NCBI GenBank assembly: GCA_965216535.1
Contig: OZ244175.1
Span: 2,852,001 to 2,916,000, forward strand
Source of the DNA: Hoeflea_A sp965216535
Lineage (GTDB): Bacteria; Pseudomonadota; Alphaproteobacteria; Rhizobiales; Rhizobiaceae
Direction: 5' to 3'
Length of the DNA stretch: 64,000 nucleotides
Position 1 is the stretch's first letter, and the number at the start of each line of letters is the position of its first letter. The translations under genes were made by a program, and so were the position numbers. Of this stretch, positions 18,338 to 27,082 are shown one piece after another. The notes under the pieces were generated by a model that was given only the letters and a program-made list of their open reading frames with translations, searched no databases and was not told the DNA's origin.

Positions 18338-18807
18338 CCAAAAAAAGGAAATCGAAATCAGCCAGGCGCAAGCCGGAATCATCCAAGCCGATCAATCGGC
18401 GCAAGTTTTTAGGCCTCAGCCGCAATAGCGCCGTTGCGATCCTGGCTGTCGGCGGCGCCGGCTTCTTTGTCGTGCGCCATGTTCAGGGCGCCATGCACGA
18501 ACATGATCTGTCGCGGGTCGGAAATGGCCGGCCAACAGTCGTGCAGATCCATGATCCGCAATGTTCGCAGTGTCTCGCTCTGCAACGCCAAACCCGTCGG
18601 GCACTCGATAGCTTCGACAGTGACGAAATCGACTATGTGATTGCCAATATTCGGTCCGCTGAGGGAAGGGCATTTGCGAGCCGTTACGCTGCTGCGCATG
18701 TGACGCTTCTGCTGTTCGATTCCGATGGAGAACACAAGGGCACTCTGCGGGGGCAACGGCGAAGCAGTGAACTGGCCAACGCATTCCGTCAAATCGTGCC
18801 GGATTGA
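18334..18807 (+). CDS. membrane-anchored thioredoxin-like CxxC protein
   Basis: 157 residues. A very basic N-terminus with NRRKFLGL (Tat-like) precedes one membrane helix (about 33-48). The rest, about residues 60-157, reads as a thioredoxin-fold domain: PTVVQIHDPQ-CSQC (Cys77/Cys80), then an edge strand TLLLFDSDG and a C-terminal helix. The cis-proline position normally found just before the last strands appears to be Val (AHVTLLLF), which is unusual. It is probably anchored in the inner membrane facing the periplasm and acts as a thiol oxidoreductase. Co-transcription with the L,D-transpeptidase suggests it maintains that enzyme's catalytic Cys. Confidence 0.72.
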   Translation: MTKKRKSKSARRKPESSKPINRRKFLGLSRNSAVAILAVGGAGFFVVRHVQGAMHEHDLSRVGNGRPTVVQIHDPQCSQCLALQRQTRRALDSFDSDEIDYVIANIRSAEGRAFASRYAAAHVTLLLFDSDGEHKGTLRGQRRSSELANAFRQIVPD

Positions 18808-19195
18808 CCGGTTCTGGCACGGTTGCGGCCACATTCGTGTTCGGGATTGGGCCCGAAAGTGCCGATATAGGTTCGCTTGGGGTCGAAAGGTCGCGCCCGG
18901 CGGGTTTCCGCTCGGCTTTCGCTTGCTTTGTCGCCGACAAAGGCCTAGATAGTGCGCACTGTTTCTTTGGCTGGCTTTTGCGGCGTCATCGTTTTCGACC
19001 CGCCGATACTTCCCAATTCTCGATCCGGATTGATTGAGAGTGGCGCTCATCCAGAGCACCAATTGGGATATGACCAGAAGTGAATGCGATAACGTTCGAT
19101 CGCGCTCTGCGCGGTAACGGGCTCGTCAGCGAAAGACCGCCAGAACTATCGGACCAGCGACCGTACGGCGGTCGTCGACGTTTAAAGGAGAAAGC
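18808..19195 (+). other. 388-bp intergenic region upstream of rpsU
   Basis: No convincing gene. A TTG-started frame (18804-19037) lacks a ribosome site and has protein composition typical of a chance frame. The 3' end carries AAAGGAG, the strong ribosome site of rpsU. The stretch should hold the rpsU promoter and a long leader, but no promoter element could be assigned. Confidence 0.6.
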
Positions 19196-19426
19196 ATGCA
19201 GGTTCTCGTCAGGGAAAACAATGTCGATCAGGCGCTTCGGGTGCTGAAGAAAAAGATGCAGCGGGAAGGCGTTTTCCGCGAAATGAAAGCCCGCAAATCC
19301 TACGAGAAACCTTCGGAAAAGCGGTCGCGCGAGAAGGCCGAGGCGATCCGTCGGACGCGCAAGGCCGCACGCAAGCTTGCTCAGCGCGAAGGACTTCTAC
19401 CTCGCAAGCAGCGCGCCACGCGCTAG
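19196..19426 (+). CDS. rpsU: 30S ribosomal protein bS21
   Basis: This 76-residue highly basic protein begins MQVLVRENNVDQALRVLKKK, the canonical bS21 N-terminus, followed by the KMQREG segment and a Lys/Arg-rich tail. bS21 binds the 30S platform near the anti-Shine-Dalgarno region. It has a strong AAAGGAG ribosome site. The stop codon is only 3 bp from the stop of the convergent MFS gene. Confidence 0.97.
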   Translation: MQVLVRENNVDQALRVLKKKMQREGVFREMKARKSYEKPSEKRSREKAEAIRRTRKAARKLAQREGLLPRKQRATR

Positions 19427-19429
19427 GCT

Positions 19430-20590
19430 CTAGGCCACGGAAAGCTTCTGGCTCGTCATTCTGAAGAGAGCCAGAAAGGCACCCGCGGCCAATAGGCAGA
19501 CGGTTCCCAGGTCGAATGCAACTGCAGTGCTTTTGAACCGATCCGCCAAGGCTCCCGCAATCATGGGGGCCACCACCACTACGACATAGTAGAGCGTGTA
19601 GAACACACCCATGCCGACTGCTCTTCGGTCGGCATCCAGGATCCGTGATGGCAGGGCCATGATCGGGCCGGGAGAGAGACTGGCCGCAAGCCCGAGCACC
19701 ACAAAGGCAACCAGCACCGCGTCGGTGCGTGAGGCAACCAGTATCGCCATCCCGAAAAGCACCAGACCCGTTGCCAGAACCAGATCGTTGCGGCCGATTC
19801 GATCAGCCAGGAACCCGGCGCACGGGATTCCGATCGCCATGACCCATAAAACCACACTGGTGACCGAACTTGCCTCGCCGGCGGTCCAGCCGCGTTCGAC
19901 CAACATGGTGGGCGCGAAGCCGAACACCAGGACGAGTGCGGCGTTGTAAAGGCCCCAGATCAGCCCTGCGTGAACCGTGCCCATGAAAACCGTCCGGCCC
20001 AGGGGCACGTTTGTCGAGGGTGTATCGTCGTCAGTCGCCGGAGGTCGATAGCCCAACGCCAGGGCCAGAAAGCCCAGTGCCGCCAAACCTGCAACAACAG
20101 TCGATGCGAATACGAGGCCTTGTGTTTCGGCAAGCACCGGCAGGGTCAACAGAGCCAGCGCAATCCCGAACGGCCAGGAGTTGATGAAAATGCTCATCGC
20201 TGTGGCAATTTCGCGTCCGGCGAACCAGTCGGTCACCATCTTCGTCATCAGCACGTTGAGCAGGATCCCGCCGGTGCCCGCAATTAGCCGCCCGGCAATC
20301 TGCCAATCCCAGCTTTCTGAGAGCGCCATGATCAGACCGCCGACCACCATCATGGCGAGACCGACGAGCACGCAGAGCTTGTCGCCGAAGCGTTTTCCCA
20401 ACGCGCCGCCTGGATAGGCCAGCGCAATGCCGGGAAGAAAGTAGAGGCCGATGACGAATCCGATGTCGGCAATGCCCACTCCGTACCGATCCATAAGGAA
20501 CGGCGACAGAGTCGCGACCGCCTGAAACTGAAACGCCATCGTTGCCCTGACGCCGAAAAGCAGTATCAAAACCAGCCAACGATTGTTCAC
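19430..20590 (-). CDS. MFS transporter (CynX/NimT-like)
   Basis: 386 residues with about 12 hydrophobic helices and a short cytoplasmic loop between the two halves (about 190-205). Loop motifs resemble MFS signature A (GGALGKRFGDK after helix 2, GFLADRIGRND in the second half). Initiation is at GTG with GGAGG at good spacing on the minus strand. Substrate unknown. It is divergent from the HTH-GAF gene, so that protein could regulate it. Confidence 0.85.
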   Translation of the reverse strand: MNNRWLVLILLFGVRATMAFQFQAVATLSPFLMDRYGVGIADIGFVIGLYFLPGIALAYPGGALGKRFGDKLCVLVGLAMMVVGGLIMALSESWDWQIAGRLIAGTGGILLNVLMTKMVTDWFAGREIATAMSIFINSWPFGIALALLTLPVLAETQGLVFASTVVAGLAALGFLALALGYRPPATDDDTPSTNVPLGRTVFMGTVHAGLIWGLYNAALVLVFGFAPTMLVERGWTAGEASSVTSVVLWVMAIGIPCAGFLADRIGRNDLVLATGLVLFGMAILVASRTDAVLVAFVVLGLAASLSPGPIMALPSRILDADRRAVGMGVFYTLYYVVVVVAPMIAGALADRFKSTAVAFDLGTVCLLAAGAFLALFRMTSQKLSVA

Positions 20591-20740
20591 GCGAAACCTC
20601 CTGATCGGGTAACACTAGCCGGGGGGACGGTCGGCGCCTATCGTGCGGCTGCTGCACTTGTCGTGTTGCATTTGCCGCAATTCGCATACTGCATCTGCAT
20701 TATTGATGGTGTGAGGCCGCCGGGGAGGGACGACAACAGG

Positions 20741-21556
20741 ATGGACATGCCGAACCAGCCGAGTGAACTGACGCCACGCGAACGTGAGATTGCGACGGCC
20801 TACGCAAACGGAGACACCTATCGTCGCATCGCAAACCGGTTGTTCATTGCACCGGCAACCGTCCGAACTCACCTGGCCACCATTTATCGCAAGCTCGGCG
20901 TCTCATCAAAAATCGAACTGAACACGTTTCTGGCCGGCGATAAACCGGCGCGCGTCCATGACAACGAAGAACGGGACATGCTGATTTCCGAACTGGCGTT
21001 AAGCCTCGATGAGGCCATTGGTCGGGAAAGGGCGCTCGCCGAGGTTTTGCGCATCATAAGCCGATCTCGTGGACAGCTGTCCGAGGTGTTGGAGTCTGTG
21101 CTCGGGTATGCGCTTGAATTGTTTGATGCAGAATTTGGAATCCTCTTCGAGTTCGAGGAGCCCGGCGCCTATCGGGCGATCTGCCAAAAGGGCATCCCGG
21201 CAGAGTTCTCCGAGTGGCTGGGGGAGCAGGGAACATTCGAAGTGGGGGCGCAGACCGGCCTCGGTCGCGTGGCGGCGACCAACGCCGTCGTCAACATCCC
21301 CGACGTCCGCTCGGAAGCCATCTACCGCAGCGGCGATCCACTGCGATTTGCGACCGCGAAGCTCGGTGGTGCACGTTCGTTCGCGGCGATTCCGATGCTC
21401 GGTGGTGATCGCTTGCTCGGTGCCTTTACGGTCTACCGGCAAACGCTGCGCCCATTCGACCAGCGCACGCTTGCCATTGCCAGCATGTTTGCCGACCAAA
21501 GCGCCATTGCCATTGAAAATGCCCGGTTGATCGAACGGACGCAAACGCTTTCCTGA
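20741..21556 (+). CDS. LuxR-type HTH + GAF protein, possibly truncated
   Basis: About 271 residues from the ATG at 20741; the frame is open upstream to a GTG at 20663 without a good ribosome site. A LuxR/FixJ-type HTH is at the N-terminus (about 8-65: ELTPREREIA, RRIANRLFIAPATVRTHL, IYRKLGVSS). After a helical connector, a GAF domain occupies about 115-265. The order HTH then GAF is the reverse of usual one-component regulators and resembles the front end of HTH-GAF-kinase or cyclase proteins. The protein stops at NARLIERTQTLS, where an output domain would begin, and no continuation is found in other frames downstream. Confidence 0.82.
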   Translation: MDMPNQPSELTPREREIATAYANGDTYRRIANRLFIAPATVRTHLATIYRKLGVSSKIELNTFLAGDKPARVHDNEERDMLISELALSLDEAIGRERALAEVLRIISRSRGQLSEVLESVLGYALELFDAEFGILFEFEEPGAYRAICQKGIPAEFSEWLGEQGTFEVGAQTGLGRVAATNAVVNIPDVRSEAIYRSGDPLRFATAKLGGARSFAAIPMLGGDRLLGAFTVYRQTLRPFDQRTLAIASMFADQSAIAIENARLIERTQTLS

Positions 21557-21634
21557 CGCTGATGTCGCTGGCGGCACGGTTGACCCAAAAGGGCTAAGCG
21601 CTTTTCAGGAATCGGAGGCCGAACCGACGCATAT

Positions 21635-23074
21635 TTATCGCCACAATTGCATGAAGCGTGTCAGCACGGGCTCAGCCAGCGCTTCTGAGACAGCAGCCGA
21701 AGCAACGGGATGATGGCAGATGACCTGCGGCGCCAGTATGATCCACGAGTCCTCGTCCCGAAAGAAATCCATCATCGTGCGGGCGTAGCCGCGCCAATAG
21801 CAATGGCCGGGATGGTCGTTGGGGCCGTATTCGTTGAGATCGTCGCCCGACCTCGTCACCGCCCAACCGAATTGGAAGCTCACTGGCAGGGTCCGATTGT
21901 GCCTGCCCGCAAGGCCCATACAACGCGCGAGGCCGGTGTCGAGGTCGAGGCCTGCGACCCAGTGACCAGTCAATATGGCGTGGCTCGTTGGAGACAACAG
22001 CCGCGCGCCGTCACTCGTCACTCCATTTGCCGCCAGGAAGTCCAGAAACTTGCCATAGTCGGCCACTGTCATCAGTGAACCGGTATCGCCGCTTTCCTGT
22101 TTCCGGGGCCCGCTTGTGTGGTCGAAACCATTGGAATAGGGCGGGTCGGTTTCGGGCACCGATTGCGCGGCCTCCACGATTCTAAGGTGCTCCGGATCGT
22201 CGGTGGCCACCCCATAGAGGGTCGGGATGCGTTTTGATCGCGGATCTCCGTCGGCCAGAAAGAAGGTTGCATCGGACATGCCAAGCGGCTTGAAAAGCAT
22301 GTCCTGGAAGATTTCAGAAAGCCGACGGTGTCGTCCGGTCTCTCGCTCTGCAACGACTTCTATCACCCGCCCGAGCACCGCGGCGCCGAGCCCGTAGCTC
22401 AATTGCCCGGGGTGGGTCGCCAGAACGCCGGCCTCGGCAATGACCTGACAGAATTGTTGAAGATCGATGTCCTGACCCAGAATGCAGGAAGATTTGTAGA
22501 CGCGGTTGTTCACCCGGGACCGAAGGGCACTGGCAATGTGAAATGATCCGTTCGTCTGGAAAGCTCCGCCGGTGATCTCGTCGAAATCGCCCCATGCGTC
22601 GTAACCGATGCCGCTTGTCTCGCTCATCAGATGCTTGACCCGCATCGTCTCGCGCGCCGGCTCGGCCGAATATCCGACAACGGTCCTTTTTCCGAGAGCC
22701 ATGTTGACGATCTCGACATCGCCGAGGCTCCGACCGCCCGTCCTGTCGGTCTGGCTGACGACCACCCAATCGCGATCGAACTCGGGCAGGTAGTCGCTCA
22801 CCGGATCGTTGAGCTTCAGCAACCCGCGATCGTACATCATGAGCGCAATCGTGCTCGTCAGCACCTTTGTCATCGAATACATGCGCATCATCGCGTCGGG
22901 TTGCATGGGGCGGCGCGTTTCCAGGTCGGCGTACCCAAACGCTTTTGGGCCGTAAACCGACGTTCCGCGACGACACATGGCGACCAGTCCGGGGATGTTC
23001 AGCGCACGATGATGGAGCGATTGCTCAAGGACCTCATCCAGCTCCGCTTCGTATCCTTCTGCCAGCTTTGCCAT
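21635..23074 (-). CDS. serine hydrolase of the beta-lactamase/EstB family
   Basis: 479 residues. The SxxK motif is SMTK (YSMTKVLTS, near residue 68) and a Tyr follows in SYGLGAAVLG; these are the nucleophile and likely base of class C-like esterases. No signal peptide is present, so it should be cytoplasmic, unlike true beta-lactamases. A GAGGGAG precedes the ATG on the minus strand. Likely an esterase or amidase; the substrate is unknown. It converges on the HTH-GAF gene. Confidence 0.85.
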   Translation of the reverse strand: MAKLAEGYEAELDEVLEQSLHHRALNIPGLVAMCRRGTSVYGPKAFGYADLETRRPMQPDAMMRMYSMTKVLTSTIALMMYDRGLLKLNDPVSDYLPEFDRDWVVVSQTDRTGGRSLGDVEIVNMALGKRTVVGYSAEPARETMRVKHLMSETSGIGYDAWGDFDEITGGAFQTNGSFHIASALRSRVNNRVYKSSCILGQDIDLQQFCQVIAEAGVLATHPGQLSYGLGAAVLGRVIEVVAERETGRHRRLSEIFQDMLFKPLGMSDATFFLADGDPRSKRIPTLYGVATDDPEHLRIVEAAQSVPETDPPYSNGFDHTSGPRKQESGDTGSLMTVADYGKFLDFLAANGVTSDGARLLSPTSHAILTGHWVAGLDLDTGLARCMGLAGRHNRTLPVSFQFGWAVTRSGDDLNEYGPNDHPGHCYWRGYARTMMDFFRDEDSWIILAPQVICHHPVASAAVSEALAEPVLTRFMQLWR

Positions 23075-23179
23075 ATGGGTCGCTCCCTCGGTTCAAGCCA
23101 TTGGCGGAATAGTAGGTCATCGTAATAGGCACTGCCTAGGCCGGAATGTCGGCAAAGCCGCTGAAACAAAATGTCGAAG

Positions 23180-24664
23180 TCAGCCGACCGTGAACTGCCC
23201 CATCATGCCGCGGTCTTCGTGCTCCAGAATGTGGCAGTGATACATGTAGGGATGTTGCTCGGTTGCCCGATAGTCGAAACGAACAAGGATCTCCGACCAG
23301 TCGTCATCATCCAGAACCACAGTGTCCTTCCAGCCCTGCTGATCAGGCGGAGCGGCAGCGCCTTCCATTCGGTCGATCAGGAAGGAGCACCCGTGCACGT
23401 GAAACGGATGGGCCCCCTGGTTGGAGCGGATCCGCCAACGTTCCCAGACACCCTTCTCGACACGTTCGTTGATCACCGCCATGTCCATTGCAGCACCATT
23501 GATCGTCATGTCCATGACAGCATGGTCTCCGTGCTGCTGGTGGCCGCCGCCGTCATGATCCATGTCGAGAATGAAATCGCGGGTTCGCACGATGTCGCTT
23601 GGCGTTGGTCTGACGATGGTTGTCAGCGTGGCCGGTAGCGGTGTGGTGTGCGCCGGCAGTGTGGCGTCGACGTTGAGCGTCAGGGCCGGCTGCGGCTTAG
23701 TATTTTGCGATCCAATCAGCTTGTTCAACACGCTGCCGACGATGCCTTCTTCAAACTCATCCTCGAACAGGGTCAAAAGTTCGGCGGCATTTCCGTCCGC
23801 CAGGTCAACGACGATTTCACACCGTTCGCCGGGGGACATTTCCATCTGTGTCACGGGCACCGGCGCCGCCAGAAGCCCGCCGTCACAGGCGACTTTGTGA
23901 AAGGTTCGGCCGTCGGAGAAGGCGACGATATAAAACCTGGCATTGGCGCCGTTCAGCAGGCGCAGGCGCACTTTCCCGGCCGGCACCTTTGTGACGGGGG
24001 ACACGACGCCGTTGATGACGACGGTTTCGCCATACCAACCATCTTCGCCGGCGTCGGTCAGTGAATAGACCAACCGACCATCGGCATCGAAGGTTCGGTC
24101 CTGAATAATGACGGGCAGATCATCAACGCCGTAGCGATTGGGAAGGTCGGCCGCGTCACTCTCTTCGTCGTCGATGATGATCATGCCAGCAAGTCCATGG
24201 TAGACTTGGCGGCCGGTGCTGCCATGCGTGTGGGAGTGATACCAGCAGGTGGCTGCCGGCTGGACGATGGAAAGGGACGGTTGCCATTCTTCCCCCGGCG
24301 CCATCTCCAACTGAGGCCCGCCGTCGACGTCTCCCGGCACATGCAGCCCATGACCGTGAACGGCCACGCCTTCGTTCAACATGTTGCGGTAATGCAGGTT
24401 GAGCTGGCTGCCTTTTCGGGTTCGTATCGTCGGCCCGAGATAGTCCTGGCTGAATCCCAGAGTCGGCGTCTTGATTCCTGGTTTGAAGGACCATGTGCCG
24501 TTGCGAATTGTAAGGTCGACCGGGTCTCCCTTCGTGCCGTCAACCAGGGTTGGTATGGGCAATCTGACTGATGCGGGATTTGGCAAGGCAGTGCCAGAGA
24601 TGCTGCTGCCGAAAAGAGCGGCGGCGCCCGTAACAAATTGGCGCCGGGTAATGGTGGTGGTCAT
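23180..24664 (-). CDS. Tat-exported CueO-like multicopper oxidase
   Basis: 494 residues from the ATG at 24664, which has GGAGG at proper spacing; the frame is open further upstream but that part is not protein-like. Tat signal ITRRQFVTG at about 5-13. Copper motifs: HGHG with His103/105, WYHSHTHG, HPFHVHG, and HCHILEHEDRGM at 476-487 with Met487 as axial ligand. A His/Met-rich stretch (DMDHDGGGHQQHGDH and following Met residues) in the second half resembles the copper-binding insert of CueO cuprous oxidases. A role in copper detoxification in the periplasm is likely. A perfect dyad lies in its leader and a membrane-bound LuxR-type gene is divergent. Confidence 0.9.
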   Translation of the reverse strand: MTTTITRRQFVTGAAALFGSSISGTALPNPASVRLPIPTLVDGTKGDPVDLTIRNGTWSFKPGIKTPTLGFSQDYLGPTIRTRKGSQLNLHYRNMLNEGVAVHGHGLHVPGDVDGGPQLEMAPGEEWQPSLSIVQPAATCWYHSHTHGSTGRQVYHGLAGMIIIDDEESDAADLPNRYGVDDLPVIIQDRTFDADGRLVYSLTDAGEDGWYGETVVINGVVSPVTKVPAGKVRLRLLNGANARFYIVAFSDGRTFHKVACDGGLLAAPVPVTQMEMSPGERCEIVVDLADGNAAELLTLFEDEFEEGIVGSVLNKLIGSQNTKPQPALTLNVDATLPAHTTPLPATLTTIVRPTPSDIVRTRDFILDMDHDGGGHQQHGDHAVMDMTINGAAMDMAVINERVEKGVWERWRIRSNQGAHPFHVHGCSFLIDRMEGAAAPPDQQGWKDTVVLDDDDWSEILVRFDYRATEQHPYMYHCHILEHEDRGMMGQFTVG

Positions 24665-24680
24665 GGAGATCCTCCAGCAA

Positions 24681-24698
24681 CGGGAACCCAAGTTCCCG
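24681..24698. promoter_or_regulatory. perfect inverted repeat upstream of the CueO-like gene
   Basis: CGGGAAC-CCAA-GTTCCCG, a 7-bp perfect dyad with 4-bp spacer, 17 bp upstream of the oxidase start and inside the 198-bp divergent spacer. Flanking CAAC and GTTG extend the symmetry with a 2-bp offset on one side. It is a candidate operator or RNA hairpin in the leader. It does not look like a MerR-family CueR site. Confidence 0.5.
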
Positions 24699-24862
24699 AG
24701 TTGTCGTTTCAAACCATCGAAAGGATGATTGCCGTGGATCAGTGATTGCCGACCTGTTTCCATCTGTCTATCGGACACATGCCGGATCGCCAGAATTGCC
24801 CATCGGGCATAAGGTCAACGTCGCCCGGCCGATCCGGATGCCGTGAAGTTGGAGAAAGCGCC

Positions 24863-25402
24863 ATGCTCGACGCTATAGGACAAATCCCCTACCGGAGGAC
24901 GGTGTTCGTCGCCTTTGTGCTGTTCATCTTCGGCTTCAGTGCAGTGGAGATCATATCCGAGCTGCAAGACGGCGAGACGCTCGAATCAATGTCTGATGAT
25001 GTGCTCCGATTTGTCCTCAGCGCGTTTGTTCTGGCACTTTTCGGTTTTGAATATTTGACTCAACAACGAGCGCTCAGAGATCTGCGCGGGCAACTCGACA
25101 AGGCGCGCGGACGCCTGGCTCAGTTCGATCCCCAGTCGCAAAAACTGGCCAGCCAGTATCGAGCCGTCATGCAAAAGCAATTCGATGCCTGGCGCCTCAC
25201 GGCCAGCGAGCAGGATGTGGTCATCATGCTTCTGAAGGGCCTGTCCTTTCGCGAGATCGCGGACCTTCGGGAAACTCGGGAAAAGACCGTCCGCCAGCAG
25301 GCCTCCAGCGTCTACCGAAAGGCCGGCGTGTCGAGCCGCAACGAACTGGCAGCCTGGTTCTTCGAGGACATGCTGGAACCGCCACCGACGAATGGCAGCT
25401 AG
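24863..25402 (+). CDS. membrane-bound LuxR-type transcriptional regulator
   Basis: 179 residues from the ATG at 24863 (GGAGAAA ribosome site). Two membrane helices (about 13-32 and 45-65) are followed by a short coiled coil (about 70-90) and a C-terminal LuxR-type HTH (about 112-168: LTASEQDVVIMLLKGLSFREIAD, then TVRQQASSVYRKAGVSS). No sensor domain other than the membrane part is evident. The first helix pair is separated by an acidic loop (ELQDGETLESMSDD). Divergent from the CueO-like oxidase, so direct control of that gene is a reasonable inference. Confidence 0.85.
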   Translation: MLDAIGQIPYRRTVFVAFVLFIFGFSAVEIISELQDGETLESMSDDVLRFVLSAFVLALFGFEYLTQQRALRDLRGQLDKARGRLAQFDPQSQKLASQYRAVMQKQFDAWRLTASEQDVVIMLLKGLSFREIADLRETREKTVRQQASSVYRKAGVSSRNELAAWFFEDMLEPPPTNGS

Positions 25403-25511
25403 ACACGGAATTCCGGCTCCCCAGGCAAGTTTGCTTTCGGCGGCATCCCTTTGACCTTGGCTCCAATCCAATTTTGCGAGAGGGTAGGGATCTCCAAAAG
25501 AGGACCTTGAG

Positions 25512-26429
25512 ATGGATATTCTGGTAATGGGCGCGGGCGCCCTGGGTGGCTATTTCGGAGGCCGACTGGCTGACGCCGGGCACACTGTGACATTTGTGGC
25601 GAGGGGCGCGCACCTGGAGGCCCTTCAACAGACGGGCCTGAAGATCCAGAGTCCGGCCGGTGATCTGCACTTGCCCGAAGTCAATGCCGTCCATGAACCC
25701 GAGCCGGGCGCCAATGCCGACATAGTGCTGTTCCTGGTCAAGAATTTTGACGTGGAAGCTGCAGCTCAGACCCTGTTGCCAAGTCTGAAACCCGATAGCG
25801 TCATCGTGACCTTGCAGAATGGCGTGTCGGCTCATCAACGTCTCGGAGACATTGTCGGCCACGACCGCGTAGTGCCCGGCATTGCGTTTATTCCGGCCGA
25901 TGTTAAAGCGCCCGGTGTCGTCCGGCACGGCGCTCCGCTTCAGAAGCTTGTGTTCGGGCAGGGTCGCAATGCTTCCCAAATCGACAAACTGGCAACTGCA
26001 CTGACAGGTGTCGGGGTCGAGGTCACAGTGTCCGACCAGGTGGACGTCATGCTCTGGACCAAATTCGTGTTCCTGAGCGCGCTCAGCGCCATCACAACCC
26101 TGACCCGTCTGGATATCGGACCGTTGCGGGCGAATCCTGAAACAGCAGGCCTGTTTCGCCGTGCGATGGAGGAAACCGAAGCCGTCGGAAAGGCAGTATG
26201 TCTTGAGTTGCCGGATGGGACTGCCGAAGCCCAATGGCAGTTCTTGCAATGCATGCCCGACAACGTGCACGCGTCGATGCTCGACGATCTGCTTCGCGGT
26301 AAGCGGCTTGAACTGAACTATCTGAGTGGCGAGGTTTCCCGGATTGGTCGTGAACAGGGCATCGCAACGCCGTTGCACGATTTTGTCACCGCGGCGTTGC
26401 AGCCGTATGTGAACGGAGCGCCGGGGTGA
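25512..26429 (+). CDS. 2-dehydropantoate 2-reductase family protein
   Basis: 305 residues. N-terminal NADP-binding Rossmann loop GAGALGGYFGGRL (about 7-19), a conserved Lys in FLVKNFD, the LQNGV segment, and a C-terminal helical ApbA domain with the WTKF motif and a conserved Glu (RLELNYLSGE). Family members reduce ketopantoate for pantothenate/CoA synthesis, but many paralogues act on other 2-keto acids, so panE is not assigned. AGAGGA ribosome site. No CoA genes nearby. Confidence 0.85.
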   Translation: MDILVMGAGALGGYFGGRLADAGHTVTFVARGAHLEALQQTGLKIQSPAGDLHLPEVNAVHEPEPGANADIVLFLVKNFDVEAAAQTLLPSLKPDSVIVTLQNGVSAHQRLGDIVGHDRVVPGIAFIPADVKAPGVVRHGAPLQKLVFGQGRNASQIDKLATALTGVGVEVTVSDQVDVMLWTKFVFLSALSAITTLTRLDIGPLRANPETAGLFRRAMEETEAVGKAVCLELPDGTAEAQWQFLQCMPDNVHASMLDDLLRGKRLELNYLSGEVSRIGREQGIATPLHDFVTAALQPYVNGAPG

Positions 26430-26548
26430 TGGTGAGGGGTTGAACGGCAACTGCGTTCCAAGAAAGAAGCCGGCGGCCAGTTCGACATGCCAACATTGTG
26501 GGAACGTCCGGGAAGGGTGCCACTAACTTCCATTTCTACAGGTGCGTT

Positions 26549-27082
26549 ATGGCAGGAACGGCTTTCAATTGGCAGAACGAGCATTATTCCCGCTACCGTT
26601 CTGCTGGAGGCATAGTTGAAATTTCAGAATGTGAGGCTTCCGAGGATACTCTCCAATGCCACGCGGCGGTTTTGGCCCGTGCGATAGGCGACACAGACCC
26701 CAGTCGCTTGTCCGGGATTGCACCCGTTGAAATTGATGAATTGACCTTCCATGGGCCTTGGTTCGATTACGAGAAGCAGCTTCTTGTTGCCTCTGGTGAC
26801 GTGCCCGACCTTTGGGATTTGGGTGGATTTGCATTTGCGTTTTGTCGCCCGCCGTACGGGTTGCGGATGACAAGAGAGCAAATTCAAACAACCTACCTGT
26901 CCTTGATTTCGCACATTGCCCCCAGAAACCGTGTGAAAATTCTAAGTTGGCAACGCGAAAGTATCCTTCAGGCAGCACCTTGGCTTAAAATGGGAACCGA
27001 ATGGTGGGGAGTTTTTGCATTTTCGACTTATGTCCAAAGCACCGCGTGCTGCTACGGTATCGTGGCAGCGACAACCGACTGA
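26549..27082 (+). CDS. hypothetical protein with atypical codon use
   Basis: About 177 residues from the ATG at 26549 (MAGTAFNWQNEHY); the frame is open upstream to 26498. No family, signal peptide or membrane helix is recognised. The composition is protein-like, with Trp-rich segments near FHGPWFDYE and TEWWGVF. Third codon positions are noticeably richer in A/T than in neighbouring genes, suggesting recent acquisition. It is the last gene before the 504-bp spacer ahead of ddlB. Confidence 0.6.
   Translation: MAGTAFNWQNEHYSRYRSAGGIVEISECEASEDTLQCHAAVLARAIGDTDPSRLSGIAPVEIDELTFHGPWFDYEKQLLVASGDVPDLWDLGGFAFAFCRPPYGLRMTREQIQTTYLSLISHIAPRNRVKILSWQRESILQAAPWLKMGTEWWGVFAFSTYVQSTACCYGIVAATTD

Noticed and set aside
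18804..19037. 77-codon frame upstream of rpsU
   Set aside because: TTG start without a ribosome site and composition like random translation.
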